Shown: positions 44,161-53,892 of the stretch, one piece after another | Layout of the letters: the number at the start of each line of letters is the position of its first letter | How positions within the stretch are numbered: the stretch's first letter is position 1 | Assembly: GCF_029211325.2 (NCBI RefSeq) | Contig: NZ_CP135996.1 | Span: 1,054,001-1,118,000 of the forward strand | Source: Caproicibacterium argilliputei | GTDB lineage: Bacteria > Bacillota > Clostridia > Oscillospirales > Acutalibacteraceae | Direction: 5' to 3' | DNA length: 64,000 nucleotides | Program-made: the position numbers and the translations under genes | Notes under the pieces: model-generated | Seen by the model: only the letters and a program-made list of their open reading frames with translations | Databases searched by the model: none | What the model was told of the DNA's origin: nothing

Positions 44161-44206
44161 AAACAAGCTGCTGTAACGGAAAGTTTCCGTGCAGCAGCTT
44201 GTTTAT
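44161..44206 (+). terminator. Terminator of the pst-pho operon
   Basis: AACAAGCTGCTG and CAGCAGCTTGTT plus an inner CGGAAA/TTTCCG give a very long stem; T residues follow. It overlaps the stop of the converging zinc-ribbon gene. Confidence 0.85.
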
Positions 44207-44604
44207 GCTTTTTTGATAAATTCGTTTTTACACACCGGACACTTAATGCTGATTTTCCCGCGTCCGCGCGGCACCCGCAGGGTTGCCCGGCATTTGGGGC
44301 AGTGGTAGTAGCGGTAGGTTTTCCGGTCTTTCCAGCGGCTGTGCAGCTGCCGGAAAAAGCGCAGAACCGGCTGTGTGGCAGCGACAAATTTCTGGTTTTC
44401 CGCCCAGCGCTTTTCATGGTTGCGCGAAAACATCCGCCAAAGGGAAAGCACCATGCCGGCCGTGCACAGCAGCATTACAATCACAGATGCCGGGCCGCGC
44501 AGGAAGGAATTGATGACCGATAAGATTAAGGACAGAACAATGAGTCCCAGTGAAAGCTGGTCGGGGCCATGTCGTCCGTACATGAATTTTTGCAGCCAAT
44601 CCAT
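44203..44604 (-). CDS. Membrane protein with C-terminal zinc ribbon
   Basis: 133 residues from the ATG at 44604 (GAAAGG upstream; a longer frame lacks support). It begins MDWLQKFMYGRHGPDQLSLG, has two membrane helices (about residues 20-60), then a basic stretch and a ribbon with CPKC...CPVC near the end. I recall similar proteins in many Clostridia but no function. It is monocistronic and converges on phoR. Confidence 0.72.
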   Translation of the reverse strand: MDWLQKFMYGRHGPDQLSLGLIVLSLILSVINSFLRGPASVIVMLLCTAGMVLSLWRMFSRNHEKRWAENQKFVAATQPVLRFFRQLHSRWKDRKTYRYYHCPKCRATLRVPRGRGKISIKCPVCKNEFIKKA

Positions 44605-44818
44605 ATAAGAAAGCATCCTTTCCGTCATGAGAGTCGTAGGTGAATGGGAATTGTTTCTGTTTATGATTGTACAGCACCCTGTTGGACTTTGCAACGCACT
44701 CGCAATATATTTTAAACATTCTTTACATCTTGTTCAAGAAGATGGAAAGGAAAAGGGAAAAGGATGTTTTTTCGTGTGGATGAAACATAGCCTCCGCTCA
44801 AGTCCTCTGTTTCTCAAA

Positions 44819-44847
44819 TTGTTTTCGCGTGCCGATTGCTGTATAAT
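44819..44847 (+). promoter_or_regulatory. Promoter of the alaX operon
   Basis: TTGTTT (44819-44824), 17-bp spacer, perfect TATAAT (44842-44847), 36 bp before the start codon. Confidence 0.7.
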
Positions 44848-44882
44848 AAAGGCAGACTCCAATTTGGGCTGAGGTGTTTTTT

Positions 44883-46052
44883 GTGGAAACTCAAAAATTA
44901 TATGAGGAAAATGCATATCTGCACACCTTTCGGGCGCAGGTGCTTTCCTGCAGGCAGGAAAAGGAAACATGGAAAGTGGTTCTGGACCGCACGGCGTTTT
45001 ATCCGGAGGGCGGTGGCCAGCCGGGTGACCGCGGGGTGCTCAATCGCGTCAATGTACTGGATACGCACGAAAAGGACGGCGTGGTGGTTCACACAACGGA
45101 CGCACCGCTGGCGGTGGGCAGTCGGGTGACCGGCGGCATTGACTGGCCTCTGCGCCGCTCTCGGATGCAGGAGCATACCGGGGAGCACATCCTTTCCGGT
45201 GTGCTGCACCGCTTTTTCGGGGTCAGCAACGTCGGCTTTCACATGGGCAGCGCCTGTGTGACGCTGGACTTGGACAAGCCGCTGGACGCACATCAGATTG
45301 CGCTGGGTGAGCGCCTGGCAAATGAAGCAGTGTACCGGAATCTGCCGGTTGTTGTGACCTACCCGACTGCCGAGCAGCTGCAAAAGCTGGATTACCGCAG
45401 CAAAAAGGAACTGACCGGGCGGGTACGCATTGTGACGGTGCCCGGTTATGATGTGTGCGCCTGCTGCGGCACGCACGTTGCACGTACCGGCGAAATCGGG
45501 CTGGTGAAGGTTCTCGGTTTTACACACTATAAAGGCGGCGTGCGGATTTCCATTTTGTGCGGCAGCCGGGCACTGCAGGATTACGGTGCGCGTCTGCAGG
45601 CGGTGACGGAAATTTCCGGTTTGCTGTCTGCCAAGCCAGAGGGGGTGGCAGACGCGGTCAAGCACCTGCAGCAGGAGAAAGAAAACCTGCAGCAGAAGCT
45701 GACCGCCGTGCAGAATGAGCTGCTGAAGCAGAAAGCGGCACATTTGCAGCCCGCGGCAAATGGGTTGCTTTGGACATTTGAAGAAGGACTGACACCGGAT
45801 GCCCTGCGGCGCTACGGCACGCTGCTGGCAGAGAAGTGCCCGCGTGTCGCCGCTGTTTTCAGTGGGCAGGACGGCAGGTATCAGTACGCGATTGTCGGTG
45901 CGCCGGGCACAGATGTGCGCCCGCTTGGCAAAGCACTGAACGCTGCGCTGCATGGCCGCGGCGGCGGCAAGCCTGCGTTTGTGCAGGGGAGCGTGCAGGC
46001 CGCACAGCGGGAAATTGAAGACTGGTTTGCAAAGCAGGAGGTGGAAAAATGA
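44883..46052 (+). CDS. Alanyl-tRNA editing protein AlaX, long form
   Basis: 389 residues from a GTG at 44883 (GAGG 8 nt before), giving a normal METQKLYEE start. It hydrolyses Ser- or Gly-mischarged tRNA-Ala in trans. The editing domain has FYPEGGGQPGD, the zinc motif HTGEH (H98, H102) and the second ligands in CACCGTH (C194, H198). A DHHA1 domain follows a coiled coil, as in AlaX-L. Overlaps the HD gene by 4 bp. Confidence 0.9.
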   Translation: METQKLYEENAYLHTFRAQVLSCRQEKETWKVVLDRTAFYPEGGGQPGDRGVLNRVNVLDTHEKDGVVVHTTDAPLAVGSRVTGGIDWPLRRSRMQEHTGEHILSGVLHRFFGVSNVGFHMGSACVTLDLDKPLDAHQIALGERLANEAVYRNLPVVVTYPTAEQLQKLDYRSKKELTGRVRIVTVPGYDVCACCGTHVARTGEIGLVKVLGFTHYKGGVRISILCGSRALQDYGARLQAVTEISGLLSAKPEGVADAVKHLQQEKENLQQKLTAVQNELLKQKAAHLQPAANGLLWTFEEGLTPDALRRYGTLLAEKCPRVAAVFSGQDGRYQYAIVGAPGTDVRPLGKALNAALHGRGGGKPAFVQGSVQAAQREIEDWFAKQEVEK

Positions 46053-46540
46053 AGCTTTCCGCACAGCTGCTGCAGGATATGGTGCAGTACAACGCACCGG
46101 ATGTGCGCCGGGTCAGTCATGCGCTGAAAGTGTACGGCTATGCCTGCATTCTCGGGCAGGCGGAACACCTGTCTGAGCAGGAGGAACTGACGCTGGAACT
46201 TGCCGCTGCCCTGCACGACATCGGCATCCACCAGGCGGAGCGGAAATACGGCTCATCTGCGGGAACGTATCAGGAAAAGGAAGGCCCGGCGATTGCCCGT
46301 GCCATGCTGCAGAAGCGCGGCGTCGCTCCTGCCGCTGCGGAGCGCGTGTGTCAGCTGATTGGCCGGCATCACACATACACAGGAATCGACGGGATGGACT
46401 GCCAGCTTTTAATAGAAGCCGATTTTCTGGTCAATGTCGACGAGGATTCCCTTTCGGCAGAAGCAATCCGCAGCGTGCGGGAAAAGATTTTTCGTTCCGC
46501 TTCGGGTAAGGCACTTTTGAACGCGCTTTTCGGCGCTTGA
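46049..46540 (+). CDS. HD domain protein
   Basis: 163 residues. HVxxH-like and HD residues: ALKVYGYACILGQAEHLS, ALHDIGIHQAERKYG, CQLIGRHHTYTG, EADFLVNVDED. This is a small metal-dependent phosphohydrolase, substrate unknown. The ATGA overlap with alaX implies coupled translation; GGAGG lies in the alaX end. Confidence 0.85.
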   Translation: MKLSAQLLQDMVQYNAPDVRRVSHALKVYGYACILGQAEHLSEQEELTLELAAALHDIGIHQAERKYGSSAGTYQEKEGPAIARAMLQKRGVAPAAAERVCQLIGRHHTYTGIDGMDCQLLIEADFLVNVDEDSLSAEAIRSVREKIFRSASGKALLNALFGA

Positions 46541-46590
46541 TTTTGGCAGCAGGAAACACCTGCTGCGTTTTCAAGAAAGGATGAAGCAAC

Positions 46591-47232
46591 ATGGACGCAA
46601 ACAAGCAGAAAATTATTTTGGACAAAATGAACCGCACCGCCGCCGCACTGGAGAAAAATCACATTCGCGCCAGCTGCGCGCCGACCTGCGCCGATGCTGT
46701 CCGGCTGGTTGAGCAGCTGTTGCCGGAGGGCTGTACCATCGGGAATGGAGGCTCTGTCACGCTTACAGAAAGCGGCGTGATGGCACTTCTTAAAAGCAGC
46801 CGGTACCAGTACATTGACCGCACCAAGGGAGAGCAGGAGCTGCGCGCGGCGCACAATGCCGATGTGTTTCTGATGAGCAGCAACGCCATTACGGAAAGCG
46901 GTGAATTGTACAATGTGGACGGCAATTCCAACCGTGTTTCTGCCCTTGCGCACGGCCCGAAAAAGGTCATTGTGGTTGCGGGATACAACAAAATTGTACC
47001 AGATTTGCAGGCAGCGGTCGAGCGCGTCAAAGAAATCGCCGCACCGGCAAACGGTGTGCGGCTGGGTGCCAATACGCCCTGCGCAAAGACCGGCCGCTGT
47101 ATTGCCTGCGGCGGTGCGATGACCGCTGGGTGTTCTTCGCCGAACCGGATGTGCGTTAATTACGTTGTCACGGCGTATCAGCGTACCGAGCGGATTCATG
47201 TCATTCTGGTTGGTGAATCGCTGGGGTACTGA
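46591..47232 (+). CDS. LUD domain protein (LutC/YkgG-like)
   Basis: 213 residues with the LUD fold: GCTIGNGGSVTLTESGVMALL, DVFLMSSNAITESGELYNVDG, KVIVVAGYNKIVPDLQAAVE. C-terminal cysteines (GRCIACGGAMTAGCSSP) could hold a metal or cluster and are more numerous than in LutC. LUD proteins take part in lactate oxidation with LutA/B in Bacilli; those partners are absent here, and stand-alone forms in Clostridia have no proven role. AAAGGATG precedes the start. Confidence 0.82.
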   Translation: MDANKQKIILDKMNRTAAALEKNHIRASCAPTCADAVRLVEQLLPEGCTIGNGGSVTLTESGVMALLKSSRYQYIDRTKGEQELRAAHNADVFLMSSNAITESGELYNVDGNSNRVSALAHGPKKVIVVAGYNKIVPDLQAAVERVKEIAAPANGVRLGANTPCAKTGRCIACGGAMTAGCSSPNRMCVNYVVTAYQRTERIHVILVGESLGY

Positions 47233-47252
47233 GCCGGCAATGATTCAGAATG

Positions 47253-47299
47253 CAAAAAAGCAGGGTGCCGCCTTTCAAAGTGCGGTACCCTGCTTTTTA
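47253..47299. terminator. Terminator between LUD gene and ackA
   Basis: AAAAAGCAGGGT-CCGC and GCGG-ACCCTGCTTTTT form a long stem with A and T tails, suiting both converging genes. Confidence 0.85.
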
Positions 47300-47346
47300 T
47301 AGTCCCAGCTGCTTTACACCGGAAAAGCGGACGGGGCTGCTTTTTA

Positions 47347-48603
47347 TCAGATATCTTCCGGGTCTACAATGGTTTTGTCTTCTGTTTTTGCGTATTTGAG
47401 CTTGTCCACAATGGCACGGGTGTCGCGGGCAATCATCAACTCCTCGTTCGTATTGATGACGTACACCGGAATCTGTGAGTCAAACGTGCTGACCTTGCCC
47501 TCTTTGCCGTGAATGGTTTCATCATTGACCACCGCGTCAATTTTGACGCCGAGGAAGCGCAGGTAGCGGCAGGCATCATAGCGCAGCTCCGGCTGGTTTT
47601 CGCCAAGACCGGCGGTGAAGGTAATCACATCCACGCCGTTCATCGCGGCAGCGTATGCACCGATATACTTTGCAATCTGGTAGAACATCAGCTGGTGCGA
47701 AAGCACGGCGCGCGGCTCGCCCTTGATCTCAGCGTCGGTTACTTCACGGTCGTCCGCGTAGCCGGAAACGCCCAGAACACCAGATTTACGGTTGAGAATG
47801 TCGTCCATCTGGTCGGGGGTCAGGTTGTCGCGCTTCATGATATAGGTGACGACCGACGGGTCCAGCGCGCCGGAGCGGGTGCCCATCATAAAGCCGTCCA
47901 GGGGGGTCAGACCCATGCTGGTGTCCACGACTTTGCCGTTGGCGATGGCGGTAATGGAGGAGCCGTTGCCAATGTGGCAGCTAATGATTTTCAGGTCTTC
48001 GACCGGTTGGTGCATCAGGTGCGATACATGGTGTGCCACATAGCGGTGGCTGGTGCCATGAAAGCCATAGCGGCGGATTTTATATTTCTCGTAGTATTCC
48101 CACGGAATCGGATAGATATATGCCTTGGGGGGCATGGTAGAATGAAAGCTTGTATCAAAGACCGCAATCATCGGCAGCTCGTTGCCGAAAACTTCCTGGC
48201 AGGCGTTAATGGCGTCCAACTCGGGGCGATTGTGCAGCGGCGCCAGCGGAATCAGGCTTTCGATACCCTTTTTCACTTCATCGGTAATCAGAACGGAAGT
48301 TTTGAAAAGGTCGCCGCCCTGTGCCACGCGGTGGCCGATAGCAGAGATTTCGCTCAGGCTTTTGATGACGCCGTATTCCGGATGAACCAGAATTTCCGTA
48401 ACTTTCTGAAAAGCGGCCTTGTGGTTTGCAATCGGCGTTTTTAAGTCCTGAAAATGGCGGCCGTCAAAGGTTTTGACACCGAAACGGCCGGTTTCCATGC
48501 CAATGCGCTCGCAATTGCCCTTGCAGAGCATTTTTTCGGTTTCCATATCGATGAGCTGATATTTCAGCGAGGAACTGCCGGCATTGATGACGAGAATTTT
48601 CAT
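47347..48603 (-). CDS. ackA: Acetate kinase
   Basis: 418 residues from the ATG at 48603 (GGAGGC upstream). Makes ATP from acetyl phosphate and ADP. ASKHA-fold motifs: MKILVINAGSSSLKYQL, FDTSFHSTMP, FHGTSHRYVAHH, HIGNGSSITAI, and FTAGLGENQPELR. Completes the acetate branch started by pta, about 19 kb away. The six codons of open frame before the ATG are not supported. Confidence 0.97.
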   Translation of the reverse strand: MKILVINAGSSSLKYQLIDMETEKMLCKGNCERIGMETGRFGVKTFDGRHFQDLKTPIANHKAAFQKVTEILVHPEYGVIKSLSEISAIGHRVAQGGDLFKTSVLITDEVKKGIESLIPLAPLHNRPELDAINACQEVFGNELPMIAVFDTSFHSTMPPKAYIYPIPWEYYEKYKIRRYGFHGTSHRYVAHHVSHLMHQPVEDLKIISCHIGNGSSITAIANGKVVDTSMGLTPLDGFMMGTRSGALDPSVVTYIMKRDNLTPDQMDDILNRKSGVLGVSGYADDREVTDAEIKGEPRAVLSHQLMFYQIAKYIGAYAAAMNGVDVITFTAGLGENQPELRYDACRYLRFLGVKIDAVVNDETIHGKEGKVSTFDSQIPVYVINTNEELMIARDTRAIVDKLKYAKTEDKTIVDPEDI

Positions 48604-48739
48604 AAATAATAATGCCTCCAAAAATAAAATATATTTCCTTGGTTATGAACTCTTGAAAAGAAGTGTCATATAGATTTATAATAATACAAAATGCGAGAAA
48701 ATTCAAGTGAGTGGGGCAAAGAGGGCGGGGAGCATAAAA

Positions 48740-49957
48740 ATGCGGCTGGCGGTGATCATCGCGGAGTATAATCCGTTTCATAAGGGGCACGCGGCGTTGG
48801 TGCAGGCAGTGCGCCGCGCTGGAGCGACGCACGTGGCAGCTGTGATGAGCGGCTGCTTTGTGCAGCGCGGCGATGCGGCGTGCCTTTCTAAGTGGGCACG
48901 CACGCGGCAGGCGCTTGCCTGCGGGGTGGACCTGGTGGCGGAACTGCCGGTACCGTGGGCAGTGTCCGGTGCGGAGTGTTTTGCGCGCGGCGGCGTGGCG
49001 CTTGCGGATGCGCTGGGTGCGGATGTGCTTGCGTTTGGTAGCGAATGTGGGAACGCAGCAGCGCTGCAGCGGCTGGCGGGGCTTCTGTGCGGCTCTGCAG
49101 CGGGGGAAGCCCTGCACGGGTATCTATCGCAGGGCATGGCATTTGCCGCGGCGAGAGAGCGTGCAGTGGCGAATCTGGCAGGAGAGAAAGCGGCAGTGCT
49201 GCTGCGGCAGCCCAATAACATTCTGGGAATCGAATACTGCAAGGCGATGCAGGCACAGCATACGCAGATGGCCTGCTTCACCGTTTCGCGGCAGGGCGCG
49301 GCGCACGACAGCCCTGCGGAAAGTCCGACGCCCTCTGCAAGCCGAGTACGTTCCTTGCTGGAAAGCGGTGGGGTGTGGGAAACTGCGCTGCCGGCTGCCA
49401 GCGCGGCGGTGGTGCGCACAGAGCTGGCGCAGGGCCGTGCACCGGCGTCCTTGCAGCAGGTGGAGCGCGCGGTGCTGTACTGCCTGCGTACCCTGCCGGA
49501 GGCGGCATACCATGCCCTGCCAGATGTCAGTGAAGGTCTTGAAAACCGCCTGCGTTCGGCGGCTCGCTGTGCCGGTTCCATGGAGGAACTGTACGCCGCC
49601 GCAAAAACGAAGCGTTACAGTCATGCCCGGATTCGCCGCTTGGCGCTTTCCGCGTTTCTTGGCCTGCGGGAAAAAGATGCCGTGGGAACGCCACCGTATC
49701 TGCGCATCCTCGGCTTTGGTGCGCAGGGGCGTGCGGTACTGGCGCGTGCGGCGCAGAAAGGCGCGCTGCCGCTGTTGACGCGTACTTCTGACAGTCGGAT
49801 ACTTGACAGTCGGGGGAAAAATGTGGTTGAATTAGAAAACAGAGCTGCGGATGTGTGGGCACTTTGCTGTCCGCGGCCTGCACCGTCCGGTCTTGACCGG
49901 ACAACGGGGATATTGGTTTTTGAAAAAGGGTGTGTAGATACATGGGGATCGAAGTAA
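48740..49957 (+). CDS. tmcAL: tRNA(Met) cytidine acetate ligase-like nucleotidyltransferase
   Basis: 405 residues from the ATG at 48740 (GGGGAGC upstream). The nucleotidyltransferase HxGH-type signature is VIIAEYNPFHKGHAAL, followed by AVMSGCFVQRGDAACLSKW. These mark the YlbM/TmcAL family, which uses ATP and acetate to make N4-acetylcytidine at the wobble base of elongator tRNA-Met. It is divergent from ackA across 136 bp. The protein is unusually Ala-rich and high-GC. Its last 16 bp overlap the next gene. Confidence 0.85.
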   Translation: MRLAVIIAEYNPFHKGHAALVQAVRRAGATHVAAVMSGCFVQRGDAACLSKWARTRQALACGVDLVAELPVPWAVSGAECFARGGVALADALGADVLAFGSECGNAAALQRLAGLLCGSAAGEALHGYLSQGMAFAAARERAVANLAGEKAAVLLRQPNNILGIEYCKAMQAQHTQMACFTVSRQGAAHDSPAESPTPSASRVRSLLESGGVWETALPAASAAVVRTELAQGRAPASLQQVERAVLYCLRTLPEAAYHALPDVSEGLENRLRSAARCAGSMEELYAAAKTKRYSHARIRRLALSAFLGLREKDAVGTPPYLRILGFGAQGRAVLARAAQKGALPLLTRTSDSRILDSRGKNVVELENRAADVWALCCPRPAPSGLDRTTGILVFEKGCVDTWGSK

Positions 49958-50877
49958 AAGAAGTGGAGTACGGCGTACAAGGGCGGTGCATCCGCATGAG
50001 CAACCACTTCATTGATGTGGTTGTTTCCATTGATTACGGTCCGCGAATCGTTCGAATTGGTTTTCTGGACGGCCCCAATCTCCTTTATTGGGACGAGGAG
50101 CGCCGCAATGTTTTTGCAAATAAAGAACTGAAGGCGTATTATGGGCCGCAGACGGCGTACCATGCTTACGGCGGGCACCGCGTGTGCCTGGTGCCGGACC
50201 GGATGCCGCAAAGCTACTATCCAGACAATGATCCGGTGATTTACGGCTTGCTTAATGGTGGGGTTCGATTTACGCCGCCGCGGCAGAAAGGAAATGATGT
50301 GCAGCTTTCCTTTGAAGTCATGATGGGTACGGATGCGTCCGATGTCATGATTGTGCACAAGATGAAAAACTGCTCGCACGAAAGCAAGCGCGTTTCACTC
50401 TGCGGCAGCACGATGATGGCACCTGGCGGGGTTGTCATTATTCCGCAGAACATGAGCAATGAGGAAAAGCACCAGCCAAATCGGAACTTCAGTTTATGGC
50501 CATATTCCAGCTTTCGTGATGAGCGTCTTTCGTTGGGCGATAAGTATATTATGGCACAGCAGGCACCCTCTAACCGCAACTTGAAGTTCGGGGTTAATGA
50601 CCTGCAGGGCTGGGCGGGTTACTCTAACCGCGGCTGCACGTTGGTTAAGCGCTTTGTGCACGCACCCGGTCAGCCATACCCGGACTTCGGTTCCTCTTTG
50701 GAAACGTACATCTGCGACGATTACGCGGAACTGCGCACGCTTTCTCCGCTGTTTACGGTGGAGGCAGGTGAGGGCATCCGGCACGTGGAAAACATTGCCT
50801 TGTTCCGCTCACCCGATCTGCAAATGGGGCTGCCGGAATCCACGGTGAACGATTATGTGAATCACCTCGGAATTTAG
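49942..50877 (+). CDS. Mutarotase-like beta-sandwich protein
   Basis: 311 residues from the ATG at 49942, which overlaps tmcAL by 16 bp. The pattern NHFIDVVVSIDYGPRIVRIG, ANKELKAYYGPQ, YGGHRVCLVPDR and GVVIIPQNMSNEE resembles aldose-epimerase-like proteins (galactose mutarotase superfamily; a family such as DUF4380 is possible). Substrate and the catalytic His/Glu pair are not certain. No sugar genes are adjacent. Confidence 0.65.
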   Translation: MGIEVKEVEYGVQGRCIRMSNHFIDVVVSIDYGPRIVRIGFLDGPNLLYWDEERRNVFANKELKAYYGPQTAYHAYGGHRVCLVPDRMPQSYYPDNDPVIYGLLNGGVRFTPPRQKGNDVQLSFEVMMGTDASDVMIVHKMKNCSHESKRVSLCGSTMMAPGGVVIIPQNMSNEEKHQPNRNFSLWPYSSFRDERLSLGDKYIMAQQAPSNRNLKFGVNDLQGWAGYSNRGCTLVKRFVHAPGQPYPDFGSSLETYICDDYAELRTLSPLFTVEAGEGIRHVENIALFRSPDLQMGLPESTVNDYVNHLGI

Positions 50878-50895
50878 AACTGGAGGAATGAAACC

Positions 50896-51675
50896 ATTAT
50901 TGAACAAGTGATTGGCAGAAATTTAGAGCAGCTGCAGCCGCTTTTTGCGAGTTGGGACGAAACCATGATCTGGTCTTGCCTGCAGGGCTGCATGGGGCAG
51001 GCTTGGGCGGACAATGCCGCAGCGCCGCACTCCGCACAGATTCTCAGTGCGGATTTCTGTTTCTTTGCAGGGGAGCCGAATGCGGAACTGCTCAGGAACC
51101 GGCAGGGGAAAGAGTTCCTTATTTTTATACCGCAAAATGACGCATGGGCAGCGCTTCTGGAAAGCATTTACGCCAATCACTGTAAGCGCGTGACACGCTA
51201 TGCCATTCGAAAAGAAGCGGATGTGTTTGACCGTGAGCGGCTGCGGCAGCTGACAGCGCTGCCGGACGATGCTTACAGGATGCAGATGATTGACGAAACG
51301 CTGTACCGGCAGGCACTTTCACAGGAATGGTCGCGCGACTGGTGCTCCGCCTTTGCAAATTGGGAGGAGTATCGCACACACGGATTGGGCGTGGCAGCGC
51401 TGTACAAAGACCAACTGGCGGCGGGGGCATCCTCGTATCTTTACTATCGCGGCGGGATTGAGATTCAGGTCAACACCGCTGCGTCTTTTCGCAAGCGGGG
51501 GCTTGCTGCAGCCTGCTCTGCCCGGCTGATTCTGGAGTGTCTGGATCGCGGGCTGTACCCAAGCTGGGACGCGCAGAACCTCATGTCGGTTGGCCTTGCG
51601 GAGAAATTGGGCTATCATTTCAGCCATTCTTACAGGGCTTATGAAGTGTATGGAGAGGAAATAACGGCAACATAA
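50896..51675 (+). CDS. GNAT family acetyltransferase
   Basis: The acetyltransferase-like C-terminal half includes IEIQVNTAASFRKRGLAAAC (acetyl-CoA loop R-x-x-G-L/A) and NLMSVGLAEKLGY. It resembles the GNAT_acetyltran (ZmaR-like) group. The best ribosome site, GGAGG at 50882-50886, is followed 9 nt later by an in-frame ATT at 50896; the next in-frame standard start is GTG at 50908, which gives a 255-residue protein with a poor site. The start is therefore uncertain. It lies 18 bp after the mutarotase-like gene. Confidence 0.75.
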   Translation: MIEQVIGRNLEQLQPLFASWDETMIWSCLQGCMGQAWADNAAAPHSAQILSADFCFFAGEPNAELLRNRQGKEFLIFIPQNDAWAALLESIYANHCKRVTRYAIRKEADVFDRERLRQLTALPDDAYRMQMIDETLYRQALSQEWSRDWCSAFANWEEYRTHGLGVAALYKDQLAAGASSYLYYRGGIEIQVNTAASFRKRGLAAACSARLILECLDRGLYPSWDAQNLMSVGLAEKLGYHFSHSYRAYEVYGEEITAT

Positions 51676-51693
51676 AATACAACTTAAACATAC

Positions 51694-51733
51694 AAAAAAC
51701 CGCCTGTGGTTTTCTAAACCACGGGCGGTTTTG
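51694..51733. terminator. Bidirectional terminator
   Basis: AAAAAACCGCC-GTGGTTT and AAACCAC-GGCGGTTTT pair, ending the GNAT gene on one strand and the V-ATPase operon on the other. Confidence 0.88.
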
Positions 51734-51749
51734 CACTGTCGGCAGGCAG

Positions 51750-52406
51750 TCAGGAAGCAACGGTCGTTTCCTCTTCAGCAAGCCTTTGTGCTTTTTGCTT
51801 TTGCGCTTTGATGATTTTCATCCGCGAGAATTCCTCACGGTCTTTTTCTTCAAGCGCTTCCGTAATGAACTTGACGGTTGCAGTGAAGCGGGGAATCATG
51901 ATGTTCTTCAGCGCGTTTGCGCGCTTCTGTGTTTTCTTGATTGCATCCGCAAGGCGGTAAACACTGTTTTCTACTTCGGCAAGTTCTGCGGTCAGTTCTT
52001 TTACTTTTTGAAACTGCTGGTAAGCCATATCCAGTGCAGTGTTCGACTGAAATAAACCAAAGGGAACCGGAATGGTATCCTCTGCTTTTTCAAGCTCTAC
52101 CATCGGAATTTCCACGCCCATTACGCTGCGGTAAGCGACGTTTAAACCTGTGTCCAGCGGCACGGTAGCGGCCAGCTCTTTGCAGATGCCCAGCGTAATG
52201 TTGGCGGTCTGCAGAGCCGCATAAGCCTCCGTGTAAGCACCGTCGATTTTTGTCTGGATGCTGTTGGCGCGGTCAATCAGCTGCATCATTTCCCGAATGA
52301 GAATGTTGCGCTTGCGGTCCAACAGCTCGTAACCGGTGCGGCTGAGCTGCAGCGACTTTTTGGTCGCAAGCAGGTTTCCCTTGGTTGGTACTGCTGCATT
52401 TGCCAT
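51750..52406 (-). CDS. ntpD: V-type ATPase subunit D
   Basis: 218 residues, the long coiled-coil central shaft that turns inside A3B3. Starts VPTKGNLLATKKSLQLSRTG and continues as two antiparallel helical stretches, with KTQKRANALKNIMIPRF near the end, a strong family marker. It is the last gene of the operon. GGTGTTCC... precedes the ATG only weakly; spacing of 40 bp from ntpB. Confidence 0.94.
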   Translation of the reverse strand: MANAAVPTKGNLLATKKSLQLSRTGYELLDRKRNILIREMMQLIDRANSIQTKIDGAYTEAYAALQTANITLGICKELAATVPLDTGLNVAYRSVMGVEIPMVELEKAEDTIPVPFGLFQSNTALDMAYQQFQKVKELTAELAEVENSVYRLADAIKKTQKRANALKNIMIPRFTATVKFITEALEEKDREEFSRMKIIKAQKQKAQRLAEEETTVAS

Positions 52407-52446
52407 AGGAACACCTCTAATCTGTCAAGTTAGAAACAACCTGTGC

Positions 52447-53880
52447 TCAGGCAGTTGCTTTCTCGCCGTTTTCTTTCTGCTCGCTTGCTTCCACGCGTTT
52501 TTTTGCTGGTTCGTAGTATTTGTTCAGCATTTCCTCATCTACACGATCCAGCTCGCTGCGCGGCAGGGCGGTCAGCAGCTCCCAGCCAAGGTCAAGGCTC
52601 TGCTCGATGGTACGGTTGTCGTTAAAGCCCTGATTAACAAATTTTGCCTCAAACAGCTTGCCAAACGCAATGTACTGTTTGTCGACCGGAGAAAGTTCCT
52701 CTTCGCCGATAACAGAAGCCAGAGAACGTGCATCCATCACCTTGGAGTAGGAAGCAAACAGCTGGTTGGAAACCGCAGAGTGGTCTTCGCGGGTAAAGCC
52801 GGCGCCGATGCCGTCCTTCATCAAACGGGACAGGGAGGGCAGCACGCTGACCGGCGGATAAATGCCGGAAGCATCCAGCCCGCGGTCCAGCTGAATCTGA
52901 CCTTCGGTAATATAGCCGGTCAAGTCAGGTACCGGGTGAGTAACGTCATCGTTCGGCATGGTCAGAATCGGCAGCTGTGTTACACTGCCTTTTTTGCCGT
53001 GCACAATGCCGGCACGTTCATACAGGGAAGCCAAGTCACTGTAAAGGTAACCCGGGAAGCCTTTACGGCCTGGGATTTCACCCTTACTGGAGGAGAACTC
53101 ACGCAGCGCTTCGCAGTAGCTGGTCATATCGGTCATGATGACCAAAACGTGCTTGCCCTCTTCAAATGCGAGGTACTCTGCAGCGGTCAGTGCGCAGCGC
53201 GGTGTCAGCGTACGTTCGATGATTGGGTCATTTGCAAGGTTCAGGAACATCACAACGCGACCCAGAACACCGCTTTCGTCAAAGCTGCGGCGGAAGTAAT
53301 CCGCAACGTCCTGCTTAACGCCCATGGCGGCAAAGACGATACAGAAGTCATTGCTGCCGTTTTCATCGGAAATCTTTGCCTGGCGGGCAATCTGCACAGC
53401 AAGCTCGTTGTGCTTCATGCCGGAGCCGGAGAAGATGGGCAGCTTTTGTCCGCGAATCAGCGTCATCAGCACATCAATGGTGGAAATGCCGGTGTTGATG
53501 AAGTTTTGCGGGTATACACGGGAAACCGGGTTGATTGGTGTGCCGTTGATGTCTGCACGCTTTTCCGGGAAAATATCGCCCAGTCCGTCAATCGGTCTGC
53601 CGGCACCGTTGAAAATGCGGCCGAGAATTTCAGGGGAGAGCGGAAGCTCCATCGGGCGGCCCATCAGGCGGGTTTCTGTGTTGTCCAGAGAAATGCCGCG
53701 GGTACCCTCAAAGACCTGAATGATAACCCGGTTGCCTTCCATCTGCACAATACGGCCCTGGCGGGTTGTTCCGTTGTCCAAACGAATGGTGACCATTTCT
53801 TCGGAAGTGGCATTCGGCACATTATCCAGCACGATCAGGGAACCGTTGATTTCTTTTACTCCTACGTAATCCAGAATCAT
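52447..53880 (-). CDS. ntpB: V-type ATPase subunit B
   Basis: 477 residues, non-catalytic nucleotide-binding-fold subunit of the A3B3 head. [59 protein letters not shown] and [20 protein letters not shown] are family-typical; the P-loop is replaced by GSGMKHNE as in all B subunits. GGAGG precedes the ATG 12 bp after ntpA. Confidence 0.96.
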   Translation of the reverse strand: MILDYVGVKEINGSLIVLDNVPNATSEEMVTIRLDNGTTRQGRIVQMEGNRVIIQVFEGTRGISLDNTETRLMGRPMELPLSPEILGRIFNGAGRPIDGLGDIFPEKRADINGTPINPVSRVYPQNFINTGISTIDVLMTLIRGQKLPIFSGSGMKHNELAVQIARQAKISDENGSNDFCIVFAAMGVKQDVADYFRRSFDESGVLGRVVMFLNLANDPIIERTLTPRCALTAAEYLAFEEGKHVLVIMTDMTSYCEALREFSSSKGEIPGRKGFPGYLYSDLASLYERAGIVHGKKGSVTQLPILTMPNDDVTHPVPDLTGYITEGQIQLDRGLDASGIYPPVSVLPSLSRLMKDGIGAGFTREDHSAVSNQLFASYSKVMDARSLASVIGEEELSPVDKQYIAFGKLFEAKFVNQGFNDNRTIEQSLDLGWELLTALPRSELDRVDEEMLNKYYEPAKKRVEASEQKENGEKATA

Positions 53881-53892
53881 ATGCGCACCTCC

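Noticed and set aside
44898..46097. 399-codon open frame on the minus strand
   Set aside because: Antisense to alaX; no ribosome site or domain.
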